The notes under the pieces are model-generated. The model saw only the letters and a list, made by a program, of their open reading frames with translations. It did not search any database and was not told the DNA's origin. Source: Chlorophyllum brunneum (lineage: Eukaryota > Basidiomycota > Agaricomycetes > Agaricales > Agaricaceae). Taken from it: DNA of 64,000 nucleotides. The stretch lies in the NCBI GenBank assembly GCA_963576785.1, contig OY756140.1:3224001-3288000 (forward strand), given 5' to 3'. A program made the translations under genes and the position numbers. Positions 1 through 15,777 of this stretch are shown here, piece by piece. The number at the start of each line of letters is the position of its first letter. Position 1 is the first letter of the stretch.

Positions 1-2142
1 GTCTCACTTGTGTTGAAAGTTGATAGCTTGTTATTTTATTTTTAGTCTTTTTTTTTTGTTTCAGTGTTTTCTTGCCCTTATATCATTTGTTTACCTCTGT
101 AGGTAGAGTATTTCTCATTTATACATAGTATCCCATATTCTTAAGGTCCAGCTTTTTCTTATGGACCTCAGGTTTATAGTAATCTGTATCTATATTAAAT
201 TCTTACTAATATATAGTTTTCTCTTGTGGACCTTAGTTTACAAGCATCATTAATACCTACTATTGTACTTACAAACTCTAAACTTATTTTCTTAGGTTAT
301 AGGCTCTAATCCAAGTGAGACAATATCTAAGATGCTTCATTTTCTGAAGCTCTCAGATAAAAATGACAATTTTTGGTCTAATAATATGAAGACTGCATTG
401 TAGGTCCAATATCTTTGGCTTTTTATTGATATGGTTTACTTTTATTACAATAGACTGAGAGGGAAAGGAAAGAAGCCAAGAACTTCCATAGAGATATATT
501 GGTTGTATAACTTTGTTTGTCTTGCCCTTAAGTACAAGGAAATATGAACCATAATAGGAAAAGTCCTAGAAAGTGACTTTTCAGGCCTTTTGAATGGCTG
601 TTACATTGAAAGAGAGAGATTTTGTTCTCCAAAACCACTAAGAAAGGATTCTGTCAATAAGAATAGGAATATCTGTGGGCAAGATACAGATAATTACCTA
701 TATTGGCTGTGATCTGATGGTACTACAATAGGCTTGATATGAGATACAGTTAATTTCTCTCAATGTGAGTACATAGCTAATGCTACAACTTCATAAGAGA
801 TATGGGATTTGTTATGATCAATCCATGTTACCCAATGTCAGGGGATTATAGTTCGTTATCTTTACCAAGAAATCTACTTAAAGAGATAGGATAAATGAAC
901 TCCAATGTCTGATCATTTTTTTGTGTTTATTGCCAAATACTAGAAGCTAAAGAAAGGCTGGATAAGATACAAATCATTCATATAATACTGCTTTTGCTTT
1001 CATATACAAATATCTAGGAGGTTGTCAAATAAGGCCTTCTTAGCAAAGGGATAAACCTTATCTTGGAACTAGTTACTACTAAACTTGTTGCTATTTATGA
1101 ACACTTGCTGCAAGACAAACAGGCAAGAGAGAGATTTTGGAGAAAGTAAAGATCTTATTCTCAAAGCTGAGTGGTTTTTCAAGTAAAAGTAGTGGAAAAG
1201 ATAGTAAAAAGTCAAAAAAGAGAAAATGAAAGCCAATATATCATAGACATTACTTTGTCTATTAGATATTTTGACTATACAATACTCAACTATTCAACCA
1301 TGCCAGGTTTCTTGGATATTTAGTGGGAGCTCCACATAAATCTGAATTTAAAAGTGATAAATTATGGATGTTGGTAGGAGGAGGGTGGTTGGAGGTAGCA
1401 GTCATATTATATCCATATCTTCTTGTCAACTCAGGAAGTACTTCAAGTTCTTGAGCACTATCAACAAGATTGAAATATCAAAGTCCAAAGTTGTACAACT
1501 AGTTGAACCTATGGGATATAGATAAGTAGCTAAAATTTTGAACTCTGATCAGTACATCAGTTTGAACCTTGTTATGGCCATGGGTGGCTGTTGGATTGTG
1601 AGGGCTTCCTACTTTGTCCTGACCCACCCAACCAACACATGGTTCATGAAGCACAAGGCTCCCAACAGCTAATAGGCAGTAACTCCAAATACTTTCCACA
1701 AGTACAACAACTCACTGTGGATACCACCTGCAGAAATATGAAAAGAAAGCAAGGTAGAGGAAATGATGAACAACGAAAACAGGCCAAATGCCAACCCGAA
1801 AATTAGGAATTCAAGTAACATGAATTTCTAGAGGGCATATTCAAGGAAACAACTTTATACCACATATATTAGTAAGGTCCTTATTGCCTAGTGTTATGCA
1901 ATACTCTAGTATATGTATGTGGTGAAACAAACAGGTTTTGTGAGTTTCTCATTGTGTGCCGAGAATTGTTACCTCGCCACAGACAACCAGCACCTACAGC
2001 ACAGCTCATACATGGATAGCGACTGCATAGTGTGGCATGTTCTTGGTGTAAGACAGAACCTTGACAAGTAAGGCTTGTGGACAAACACAAAATTATCTTG
2101 TCATCTGCTACAGAAAGCGCGACCAGGCATTTTGTTCGACAG
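1..2142. other. AT-rich gene-free stretch
   Basis: No intact gene is supported here. The first 1.3 kb is strongly AT-rich compared with the rest of the window and holds a decayed retroelement, described separately. From about 1.35 to 2.14 kb only short open frames occur, without recognisable motifs or splice structure; the last part is the 3' flank of the LSM-domain gene on the minus strand. Confidence 0.6.
11..1340 (+). mobile_element. Decayed Ty1/copia-like element (5' LTR, PBS, gag relic)
   Basis: A stretch beginning TGTTGAAAGT at 11, a common start for copia LTRs, runs to about 293. It is followed by a sequence resembling a degenerate initiator-Met primer-binding site (GGTTATAGGCTCTAA, 295-309). 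From 331 a frame reads like the start of copia gag, with KLSDKNDNFWSNNMKTAL, then a stop, then a YLWLFID stretch matching the usual LW..VDG pattern of gag N-termini. Stops and frameshifts interrupt every frame afterwards, so the copy is dead. No integrase, reverse transcriptase or 3' LTR is visible inside the window. The order LTR, PBS, gag supports the call; the individual matches are weak. Confidence 0.4.
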
Positions 2143-3602
<1,460 letters not shown>

Positions 3603-3677
3603 CTGACGTCATCCTGTCTCTCTTTCGGTGTTTAGCACTGTGTATTTGGTGTTTAGCACTGTGTATCCCTCTCTCTC

Positions 3678-4442
3678 ATGAGTCTCCTCTACAATCTCCT
3701 CCGCTCAACCTCCCAGACCGGCGCAGACAGCGACGACGACCTCGTCAACGTCGCCTCCCCCGTCACCTCCCCCTCCCACACCCGCCCCCCATCCCCAACC
3801 CTCAAGGGCGCTGCAGCCCGCCCTGTCCCAAGGCCCCTCCATCTCACCACCCGCAGCCCCACAGACCCTCTCCGTGCCCTCCCCACAGAGCTCTCCCAGC
3901 GCATATTTTCTCACCTCACCCTCGGCGACCTTGCAAAATGCTCTCTCGTCTCGAAAAAATGGAATCGCAGCCAGACAATCAACTACGGTCCGTCCCAGCA
4001 GACACTCCAAGCCCGCTGTCAACTGACTCCTCACCCTGTAGTCTGGTTCCAGCACTACCGCGAAGACAATTTTCACGACACAAGCGTGCCCCCCGGCAAG
4101 TGGACTAAGCGAGAATCTAAACAAAACTGGGTTCGTCCTATCATGCCACCTCACACAAATCTGATTCCTTGCCAGCGAGTCATCCATCTCAAGACCATGC
4201 AAGAGCGCTCTCCACCATCCACCCCCTTCTCCCACTTTTCTTCCGCCTACAATTCCGGATCTCACACTCCCCGTGAGATCAGAGAAGAACAGTGGCTCCT
4301 TGCCTCCGCCAAACCCAACAAACTCGAGATGCGCGAATTGTACAAGGAACTCGGCGGTCGCAAAGCTCGTTCAAAAGTAAAACTCGGCAGCACAGGCAGA
4401 ACCCGTGATAGAGGTGGCTGGGCCGATGGCGAAAACTGGTAG
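3678..4442 (+). CDS. F-box protein
   Basis: An F-box lies near residue 65-110: LRALPTELSQRIFSHL followed by LGDLAKCSLVSKKW, the pattern that docks to Skp1 in SCF ubiquitin ligases. The whole region is open as one frame, but two stretches look like introns: 3988-4041 (54 nt) and 4131-4175 (45 nt), both GT-AG and both multiples of three without stops. Removing them gives NYVWFQHYRED and SKQNWRVIHLKTM, which read more naturally as the conserved W/F-rich follow-on to the F-box. The N-terminus is Ser/Thr/Pro-rich and the C-terminus basic. No WD40 or LRR repeats follow, so the substrate is unknown. Only 85 bp separate its stop from the SMN start. Confidence 0.75.
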   Translation: MSLLYNLLRSTSQTGADSDDDLVNVASPVTSPSHTRPPSPTLKGAAARPVPRPLHLTTRSPTDPLRALPTELSQRIFSHLTLGDLAKCSLVSKKWNRSQTINYGPSQQTLQARCQLTPHPVVWFQHYREDNFHDTSVPPGKWTKRESKQNWVRPIMPPHTNLIPCQRVIHLKTMQERSPPSTPFSHFSSAYNSGSHTPREIREEQWLLASAKPNKLEMRELYKELGGRKARSKVKLGSTGRTRDRGGWADGENW

Positions 4443-4527
4443 ATCTTGCTGTAGTAGACACATCTAGACCCTACATTATGTTAGATCTAATTGCGACCCT
4501 TGAAATCACTTCTTTCCTGTCACTTCC

Positions 4528-5267
4528 ATGGCCTCACGCTCCCTCGTCTCCTACGACGACATTACTCTTCCTTACGACCCCCCTCAATCCATGTCTCAAC
4601 CTCCAAAGAAACGCAAGCGCAACAATAAAAAAGCATCTCACCACAAGGATGACTCTACCCCAGCACATGATGTCCTCCCCAACGAAGAGAGCCGTGAGCT
4701 CACAAACGAAGAAATATGGGACGACTCTGCTCTCATAGACGCATGGAACGCCGCCATGGAAGAGTACGAAGTCTACCACGGACCAGATAAAGGCTGGAAG
4801 AAAGAGCCAGTACATAAATCTCCTCTGTCCATATCATCTTCCCTCCCCACTTTTCCCAGCTCACACTTTTAATAGATGGTATAACATTCCACCGTCCAAA
4901 CCTAGCACTAATCTCCAACATCGACAAGAAACCACCAATGACGAATCAGACTCCAAACCTATCGACTTTGACACCTATGTTCCTACCCACGACCCAACTC
5001 TCTTCTCACTTTCGGAAGAAGACCATCCAATTACATATAATCCTAATGTCTCGCAGGACGAAGCCTTTGAACGAGCAGTCCAAGCTAGTTATTGGTCTGG
5101 CTACTGGACAGCCATCTACCATGTATATTTCTCCTTTTCTACTTGAACACAACTCCTCACACCCACTTCAGAGCCTTCGCCAGAACCAGCCAGAACATGC
5201 AGATGCAGAACAAGATGGTGAGGACGAGGACGAAGACGAGGACGTTTTCGTATCTACACAACGATAA
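4528..5267 (+). CDS. SMN1: Survival of motor neuron (SMN) homologue
   Basis: Three exons (introns 4827-4875 and 5123-5171, 49 nt each) join to 213 residues. The N-terminal part holds the Gemin2-binding helix EIWDDSALIDAWNAAMEEY. The C-terminal part holds a YG box, YWSGYWTAIYH, running directly into LRQNQPE, matching the order seen in animal SMN. SMN forms the oligomeric core that loads Sm proteins onto spliceosomal snRNAs. A Lys-rich stretch (PPKKRKRNNKK) follows the N-terminus, and the tail ends in an acidic run of Asp and Glu. No central Tudor domain is visible, as in S. pombe Smn1. The 5123 intron matters: reading through it would end the protein inside the YG box. Confidence 0.85.
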
Positions 5268-5440
5268 TCCTGGTTGTACATTCCATATATTAGTAAGTAC
5301 GACTTCCTAGAGCGCAATTTCTACATCCAACCGCGCAAGGTAAGAATACACATCCGGTGACATGCGATACTTGAGTATACCCGCAAACACCATCAACGAG
5401 CGTGACTTTTTACGAATCGAAGCAAGCGTCTACTCATACA

Positions 5441-8360
5441 TCAATAAAGTGTCAAACCAATATCATGATACAAACGCACCATCTGCCGAGTCGCATCTGC
5501 AACCATCGTGCTCTTCACCTTTTGATGCACCCCCGCAAGCGCATCCATCGTAAGTGGTAGATACACCTGCAAATTCCTTTGCACACTCTCATGCAAATCT
5601 TTAAACTCTTCCGCCCTCTTCGTAATCTTCCCCACGTCCCCACTCAACGGCACCAAATCCGTCGACTCCAGTACCTCCAAAGCCACTTCCGGCTTCCCAT
5701 TCGCCTTTGCCTCAAGCGCTTCTCTAATCTTCAGCAATTTCACCACCGCATCTCTATTCTTGCCTACTGCCCTGTTGGTCCTCTCGTAGTGCCGTAGGAT
5801 TTCACTTGCAGTTCTCTCGATGCTCCGCGCTTTTTCGTCTAACCCAGGCTGGGCAATTGTATTCCCCAACGCCGTCGCCAGACACGCTACGACGGTACCA
5901 TAATCGCCTGCAAGATTGTACAGTTTGATCGCTTCTGAAATCCGGTCATTTTCTTCCGAATTCCGTGCCGCACGAATAAGAATATGTTCGTTGTATTGCT
6001 TGGCATCCGTAAGCCGAAGCAGTGGTGCGCCTTGTTCAATAACACCGCTCTAGGATCAAAAGGTCAGTGATTCGAAACAAAACGCAATGAAAATACACGC
6101 ACGAATCGCGATCCATCAGCTCTGAATCCACCAACGAGCTCCTCCCAAGCAGGTCCGCTGTTCGCCAGTACAATTATCTTCCTTACGAGCTCCCACGCTG
6201 TCTCAACCTGTTCTTTGCCCACCTCGCCTTGATCCGCCGATAGGCAAATGGTATACACGTATTGCAACGCTTCCTTTGCGTCCATCTTGACAAATTGCCG
6301 TACATACCGCCAAATCAGGGTCGAGAGGCTCAGCGCCGGAGGGGACGTAGGAGAGAGTGACACTAAGACGCAGACGTTCAGAGAAAAAGGAACGAAGGTA
6401 CAAGCTGGCACGCACATGGTGTTACGTCTGATGTCTCTGAACGCGAAGGCACGCGTAAGAGGCCATGGTATGCCAAAGCAATAGCCAAGTGCACGGCCTC
6501 GATTTCCGTTTCCGAGTTTTCCCAAAGCGCCGCAACAGCCTAAACGTTGCATCTATCAGAAATCATTGCAGTCAAATCAAGACCACCTTACACGCTCAAA
6601 TTGGCCACAGATGAGCAGCACGCTAGGCCAGATCTTCCTACCAGGTTGGTTGGGAGGCCCGTCAAAATGACGTTCACCATAGCCAAGTAAGACCTCGGCG
6701 AGTGCACGAAGGCCACCTTCTTCGTCCTCGTCGACCTACAGCAGTTCATAAGCTCGATTCTTGACATCGTCGTTCCAACGTACCATTGCCAATTGGAGCC
6801 ACAACCAATCCTCCGTCGTCGCAGTCACCTGAGGCACATTCCGCCTTGAGGGCTCAAGCTTGCCCATGAGCTTGTACAACGCCAGTTTGAACGGGTCAGC
6901 CGTCGATGAATGCAACATGTGTGCATTGTACACTGTCTGTAGATGGTCTCGGTGTGCTTTCGGAAGCCTGCCAACGAGATTAAACGTTGCATCCATAAAG
7001 TTGAAACTGTTGAAACGTACTTGCGCTCAGGAGACTCAATCCAAGTCTTAAAGTGGTTGATGAAACTGGCCTCTCGATGCTCAATGACTTGTTGATTCTG
7101 CAAAGCCTCTTGCAAAGCCTCCTGCACATGGCCCGTCCGGACAAGGAAATAAAGCTTGGCCCATATAGGCTGACCCGCAACGAGCTCAATCCTATCCTCC
7201 CATTCTCCATTCTTGTAGAACCTAACTGCCAAGAATGCCCTGACTTTGTTGCTCACGCTAGGATCACCTCCTAGCCTGGCCTCAGTGGGACGCGCCTGCA
7301 CAGTCCTCTCTAAAACATCCCAGTATTGCTCCTCTAGCGCCTCCCTCGCACCACGAGCGATTTGTTTGCGGAGAGCAGCCGCATCGCGAGATTCTGGGTC
7401 GCCGAGGTAGGTACGGGCGTGTTTGCGTTCAAAAAGAGGGGCATTAAGGATATGGGCGCCTGCGTGCTCGATGGGGGGGAGTGCGGGAGGTTCGTCTGTG
7501 ATTCTTGCGAGGATGTGGAGAGCTTGGGCAGTTTGAAGGACGCGGGGCTGTGGAACAGTGTCAGTTGCTTTTTCGACACCAACTTGCAATTCACGTACAT
7601 CAGAAGCAGAAAGGGTGAGAGAAGCATCGATGAGGGAATGAACGATTGGATAGGACGTGCCCTTGAGACGCGCAGTGTTAAATTCTGTGATGATACGGTC
7701 GTAAGCCATCATCTTGCTCTGCATCTGCAGGGTCAGGCTTGGAGCATTGGACGTGCTTGCTGTCTGCTGGACGGTCAGAGGACATATAGTATGGAATCAG
7801 GTCCACTTACAAGAAGACTGCCCTTTCCATGAGTACTCTTCCTGAGCTCGATGGACTTGTTATCTCCTCCAACGCGTCCTCCCAGCTCCTCAAAGACACG
7901 CTTCTTCTTTGCCTCCCAATCCTTTTGACTCCTCTCCTCCAGCACTCGGTAAAACTCTTGCTGCGTGTCCTTTCTCCCTTCCTCAATAGTAGAGATGAGG
8001 TTCTGCTCATGAGCATGGCGGAGGTAGCCTGCAACGTCTGTGTCCTGCAGCGCCTGCAGCGGCGTGAACGTTGTCGAAGTATTTAGATGGGCAATAGAGT
8101 TTGTAAGTGCAGAAGCATCAACATGGGCCTGTGCAAGGAGAAAGTTGCTAGCAAAAGACCGTTAAGTAGATAGAAATGCGAGAACAGGAGACTGCATACG
8201 CGCGATCTGCGTCTGTCGAGGTTCCCGGCTGACGCGAGACGAGACGGCGAGACTGTGCCTCTATCTGGTCGAGCGAGAGGCGCACTGAGGGGAGATCTGG
8301 CCTGTTGAGGTGGTTTGTGAGGTTCCTGGAGGCATTGAGGAGCGCTGAGAGGTCGGCCAT
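5441..8360 (-). CDS. NIC96: Nucleoporin Nic96/Nup93
   Basis: A scaffold nucleoporin of the inner ring of the nuclear pore, here in eight exons. The N-terminal part reads LLNASRNLTNHLN then LPSVRLSLDQIEAQSRRLVSR, the conserved Nup93 start. A coiled middle (EFYRVLEERSQKDWEAKKK) is followed by the alpha-solenoid, with YWDVLERTVQARPTEARLG, TEDWLWLQLAM and LIWRYVRQFVKMDAKEAL. Introns placed from splice sites and frame: 8149-8199, about 7767-7810, 6968-7020, 6736-6783, 6540-6591, 6363-6415 and 6050-6102. The 6736-6783 intron (48 nt) contains an in-frame TAG, so it must be removed. The ATG at 8358-8360 starts MADLSALL, and ARP5 starts 86 bp away on the other strand. Confidence 0.88.
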
Positions 8361-8447
8361 GGTGATGTCAAGAAATATGTCCAAGCGCGTTGCAGGCCAG
8401 GCGTTGTTTGCCTCCGCCCACAGAAACAAACACCCAGGACTCCCTCC

Positions 8448-11140
8448 ATGGACAGCGACCTCGACAGCAAAATATTCTGCATTCCCCCTCTCTCCCTGTC
8501 CTCCCCACCCCCACCCCCGCTCGACTACGACGGCATCACAGGCGACATCATCATCGACAACGGCGCAACTACTTTCAGATGGGGATTCAGCCAGCACGAG
8601 CCACGGACTGCACCAAACGTCGTCGCAAAGTACAAAGAGCGCCGCAACAATAAACCCCTTCTCCTCTTTGGAGAGGCAGTCGACTGCGAAACAGGCGCAA
8701 GGGGACAGGCAAGGACTCCCTGGGAGGGCGATGTTCTCCTCAACTTTGACGCGCTCGTATGTCCCCATATCTCTACCACACACTGGTCCAACTAACACAC
8801 TCGGCAGGAAAATGCTCTGGACTATGCTTTCTTGCAAATGGGCATCAATACAACTACCATAGACCATCGCATCTTTATGACCGAACGATTAGCCACTCCC
8901 CTCCACTCTCGTGCCCGTATGTCCTTGCCCCAATTCCATACTACCGCCCGCTGACACTAACTTCCAGTCACCTCTGAGCTACTCTTTGAACTCTACTCCG
9001 TTCCAGAGGTCACATACTGCATAGATGGTGTCATGTCCTTTTACAAGAACAACGGTTCAACCAAGCCATTTACTTCCGACGGCCTCATTGTGTCATTTAA
9101 CACCGCCTCTACGTCTGTCATTCCAATCATCAATGGAAGGGGAATCTTAAGCAATGCAAAGAGGTACGACTTTATCCCGTTCACTATCTCCGCTACTCAC
9201 TCCGTTTCGCAGGATTCCGTGGGGTGCATTCCAAGCATCCGAATACCTCCTCAAGCTCATCCAACTGAAATACTCTAGTTTTCCTACACGCGTCACCTCT
9301 ACTCAGACCAATGTTAGTTCCAGCTCTTGACCTTATCTTCCCTATCTTACAACCCCCCGCAGTGGATGCTCAAAAACGTCTGCTGTTACACTCCTGACTA
9401 CCTCGCCCATCTCCGCTCCCTCAATACACCCAACGCCTTACGCGCCTCAGAATGTATCATTCAATTCCCCTTCACCGTTCCAGCTCAAGAAGAAAAAACA
9501 GAAGAAGAGTTAGCGAGAATCGCTGAAAAGCGTAAAGAGCAGGGCAAGAAACTTCAAGAAATGGCCGCCAAAAATCGAGCAGAGAAATTGCTTCAGAAGG
9601 AGAACGATCTCCAGTATCTAACAGCCCTTAGGGAAGGCAAAGCTTCAGATACAAAACGCGAGTGGATGGTCCGTGTGTTTCCTCTATCCTTCTGATTTGA
9701 TGGTAATGCTCATATTCGTTTCCAGAGCAAATTACACTCGGAAGGTTTTGACTCCGATGCTGCCCTCGATCAGGCCATCAAGAAGCTCGACGCGCACGTT
9801 AGTAGAGCCCGCAAAAAGGAGCAAGGTATCATTGAACCGGACGAGCCCGCTGTACGTATCTCCCAGTCCAGCCTATACATCTACATATCCACTGAACCCT
9901 GTACACAGGAAGAACCCTCGTTCCCTCTCGTTGATGTTCCCGATGCAGAGGTGCTTTGCCACTAGTGCTATAGATAGCATCACCTAACCAATTCTAGCTC
10001 GACGAAGAAAGCCTTAAAGAAAAGAAGAAACAAAAGCTCATGAAGGCAGGTTACGAAGCCCGCCTCAGAGCACGTAAGGAAAAGGAACGCGAACGAGAAG
10101 AGAAGGAACGGGAGGAGAAAAAGGAGGAAGAAGAGCGCGAAAACGATCTTGAAGCTTGGTCGAATCGTCTACGATCAGAACAAGAGGCACGCCAAGGATG
10201 ACTCCCTACACCCTTCTATAGACTTAAGACCTTTGATTTTCAGGCACTCATGACCCGCATCAAAGATCGCACTCGGCGTAGAGCTGCTCTGAGCGACCGG
10301 AAGAGTGCAGCTGCGCAAGCCCGGATGAAAAGCATTGCCAACTTGGCAAGCGACGACCGTGTTCCCAAGAAAAAACGGAAAGGTGGAGGAGAAGACATGT
10401 TTGGAGCCGACGATGAAGATTGGGCTATCTACCGCAAAATCGTACGTGCAGAAACCCTTCCCTCCTCGAATACTCCTAACAAGCACGCTCAGAATATAGC
10501 AGCGGTATCCTCAGACGAAGAAGACGACTTGAGCCAACTCCAAGTCGTCGAACAAAAACTCCTTCAACACGACCCCAGATTCACGATTCAGAACACACAT
10601 GCTTCACTCAGTTCTCAGCGCTCTGCCCTTCTCACTGCGTTCAAACCTGGCTATGAAGAAGGTGACATGAGAGGTCACGCCCGTATTCACCTCAATACTG
10701 AACGTTGGCGAGTGTGTGAGACATGGTTCTCACCCAGTATGGCTGGCGTTGATTCAGCCGGGATTGGTGAAGTGATCCAGAATGTTCTTGCGAGGTTCAA
10801 CGGGGTGGAGAAGGGACGCCTGGTTAATGTGAGCCCTCACATTACTTCCGCGTGCGGGGTCTAACATATAATTTAGAACATCTTCCTCACGGGCGGGCCT
10901 TCCCAGCTACCCGGCTTATCAGACCGACTCTTCGCCGCCCTCAGACCAGTCCTACTGCCCGAAATGCCCATCACCATCCACCAAGCCCAGAATGCCACCA
11001 TGGACGCTTGGAATGGGATGAACCAGCTCAGTGAATCTGCAGAACACCGTGGATACACCAGGCAGGATTACGAGGAGCACGGTGCAGAGCGGATGAGGAA
11101 GTGGTGGGGAGGGAACTGGAATAATGTAATCGATTCCTGA
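8448..11140 (+). CDS. ARP5: Actin-related protein 5 (INO80 complex subunit)
   Basis: An actin-fold protein of the INO80 chromatin remodeller, needed for nucleosome engagement and for Ies6 binding. The start reads DIIIDNGATTFRWGF, the phosphate-1 loop of actin-like proteins, followed by PRTAPNVVAKYKERR. Later exons give ELLFELYSVPEVTYCIDG and DGLIVSFNTASTSVIPI (second nucleotide-binding region). A long charged insert (EEKTEEELARIAEKRKEQG to REREEKEREEKKEEEE) is the Arp5-specific insertion, and RRRAALSDRKSAAAQARMK is typical of the family. The last exon begins NIFLTGGPSQLPGL and ends at the stop 11138-11140. About ten short introns interrupt the gene; the first is 8757-8807. Confidence 0.9.
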
Positions 11141-11314
11141 CCCTTGTAGGACATCTTCTTGATTTCTGTTTACTGAAAGATGTTGTAAATCAGGACCCTA
11201 GATCACAATGCATCAGAGATATAAACAACACGATTCACCAAGACAAGGTCATAAGATAAGCAGACAGATGCGGTACGCGCTATAACTTTGTCGGATCTGT
11301 CTGTATGGTTTCTT

Positions 11315-12276
<962 letters not shown>

Positions 12277-12781
12277 GATTCCGGCCACGAGCTTCTGGCG
12301 GAAGATACCAAGCAACCCGTACTTAAATAGATTTTCGCGGATGCAAACAATCATGTCCCGTCATCCGCAGCACAGCTTCAGCACGGAGCTCCAGTCAGAA
12401 AGGAGCCAAAAATTAATTAACACTGCGGAGCCCTGGCGACCGCCACAATGCATCAAAAGATGGGGTGGTGACTGCTCACTGTCAGCTCTCGGAATTCGTT
12501 AGGCATCATGACTAAAAAGACCCTTAAATAATCAGGAATGGTCTGATACGATGGATATCAGAAACGCATAAAAGTCATCAACGTAATGTATTACTACAAA
12601 AGAGAGCCCGAGGAATGTAAGAGACCGACAACAGTGGAGGTGTAGCTGAATCTGTCACAGAGCAAAATAAAATGATGTTCATTCAGCGGGGGTAAATGAA
12701 TTATTTGCCGAGTCGGAGGTAGAGGTGGGAAATGGGTGTATACAGGATATACAATGCCGACTGCGCGAGTGAGCCGCGCCT
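12277..12781. other. Gap between Rab pseudogene and SEC4 3' end
   Basis: This 505-base stretch is the upstream flank of the pseudogene and the 3' flank of the intact Rab gene. I see no further coding motifs, RNA gene or clear repeat in it. Confidence 0.5.
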
Positions 12782-13676
<895 letters not shown>

Positions 13677-13766
13677 GTTGTGGTAAGAGGCAAGAATGAA
13701 ATGAAATGTTGTTTGAGCCTCACTAAGCACGTGGCAGGTCACTACACATGCACATCACTACACTAT

Positions 13767-15777
13767 CTACACCTGGCCCTCCAGTGCTGTCCTTTCCCGT
13801 CTATGGTGCAAATACGCCATTACTCCAAACAGGAAGGACCCAAACACAGCGAACGATCCCGAAAACACAGCGGGTCTCCACCAGATGAACTTCTCTGTTA
13901 GTAAGGCGCCCTCTACTGGTGGACCTAATAATACCAATTATAGACCTGTGCCTTTTCCGATTATTGCAGATACATACCAACAAGCGCACCAACGCCTGCG
14001 ATGTCCAGGTCAGAAAGAAGTGTATAATAACCAGGCACTGCCTACTCACCACATAGCGCAAAGGCGACACCCATACGCAGTCTAGCCGGGTAAGTTGAAA
14101 CGGATAAGTCAGGGTGAGGAATCACTCACCCCAGTTCGCTGATATCATCTGATAGCACGGCAATTAGTGGGGCCATGAGCGCTATAACTACAATATTTCC
14201 TATTGAATTAGCCACTAGTCAAAGATATCGATAAGGCACTTACATGCTCCACCGATGAAGCCGTACAGTACCCCAAAGACGACGAAGCCAGCCACTGAAG
14301 TTAGGCCGGTCATGGCATAAATCAGAACCGCACCCATAGCTGTCGCAATCGCGATCAAAGGGCAAGGGGGAACTATTTTTACTAGAAACCCAGGAGAAAG
14401 ACGGCCCAGAAAGCTGGATCCGTTCAAAATAACCAACTTTGTCAAAGGGAATGAGCCCAACTCGACACTTCTCGCAACCAACTGAGCTCACCGAATAGAA
14501 AGCAAAGTTTTCGCTCAAGCCGCGCTGGGCTGCATCTAACTGAAGAAAGAAAAGTGGGAAACACAGGCCAAACGGGAAGAGCATTAGCCTTTGGACCATT
14601 AATTAGAATTCGCAACAACTCAACGACGAGATACAAACTCACGCAAGTCCAGCAAACACAAATGGCGTATCTTTTACGAATCTTTTGACAGATTTCCACA
14701 AATCAGGGTTTTGCTTAGGTGGTGGTAGTCGAGGATGCATGAGAAGGCAGGCGATTATCAGCAGGCCAGCATTCATGCCCGCGCTCGCTCGAACAGCGTT
14801 GCCGAATCCTACCTTTACGAATAGGTTGTTGAGCATGATTGGGTGGATTATTGCGCCAAGGGAGGACCCGGCCGCGACGATCGACATGGCAAGGGCTCGT
14901 TTCTTGAGGAAGTAATGGGATAGGACGGCTATGCTCGGCACATACATGAGCCCAGCCCCGAGCCCATGTCCTATAGCTTGTGCGAGAAAGTTCTATTGAT
15001 GCTTGAGAATAAAGCAAGAGTAGTTTATATGGCGAGAAGCCGCACCTGATAGACGTGATCCGGATGGCTGAGAGATAGCATGAAGAGGGAGAAGATGATT
15101 AGGGCGGAACCGCCATAGGTAATGTAATAACTTCGGAAAATCAATATCGTTCTGCTGTGTGGCAGAGGAACCACTTACAAGTAGCCTTTGTCGTACAGCC
15201 TTCCAGCGACAATTCCAGATGCGATCACAAGGAAAGCATTGACACTGCCAATCCACCTGTTAATCGTTCAGTAGGGTGCCTTGTTACCGCTCCCGAAGTT
15301 ACTCACGATATTGTCGAGGGGCTCTCAGACGTAATGTAGACTCTAGTGTAGTAATCTATAGATTTGAGGTGTTAATATCCGTCCGTAGGGAGTTTTTGCC
15401 ATAGATCCCACCTTGATAGACGCCAAATGATGTTGTGTACCTGGTGACAATCAGAACAAGCTCCGGGTGTTGTATACATTTCGTGAGAACCTACCCAAAA
15501 CCGACCATTTGGGTGCAAAATCTAATACAAAGACATCAGCAGTCTTCAAGAAAGTGTAGGAGAATGTCGCATACGATCCAGCAACACAAGTCCAAGCTTT
15601 CCATCCGCCGTCAGGAAAATCAGGAATGATTTTCGAGGGCTCAGGGTCCTGGAGATGGGTAGGCTTATCGAAGGACTGGACAGTATTGATTTTGGGTTCA
15701 CGGTGGCTGCTGTCAGTTTCAGGAGCTTCATTCTCTGTAAAAGAGACGTTGACAACTTTTTCCTGTTCTCCAGCCAT
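13767..15777 (-). CDS. MFS transporter, monocarboxylate-porter type
   Basis: A 12-helix major facilitator of the fungal MCT-like group (relatives of Mch and Esbp6 proteins), in many exons. The cytosolic N-terminus reads PDFPDGGWKAWTCVAG, the hallmark PDGG..AW motif ahead of helix 1. Splicing after GS gives SFCTQMVGFG. Central helices are encoded by GHGLGAGLMYVPSIAVLSHYF followed by KKRALAMSIVAAGSSLGAII, then the loop RLPPPKQNPDLWKSVKRF. The end reads LLTEKFIWWRPAVFSGSFA and finishes at 13767-13769. The ATG at 15775-15777 (MAGEQEKV) is the first in-frame ATG; an upstream extension would need a GTG. The substrate cannot be told from sequence: monocarboxylates, riboflavin and others occur in this group. 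It lies in the plasma membrane or vacuole by family analogy. Confidence 0.82.

Noticed and set aside
1..321. Perfect 10-bp inverted repeat (1-10 against 312-321), possible terminal inverted repeat of a small DNA element
   Set aside because: The left copy sits exactly on the window edge, so length and flanking duplication cannot be seen; the LTR interpretation explains more of the region.
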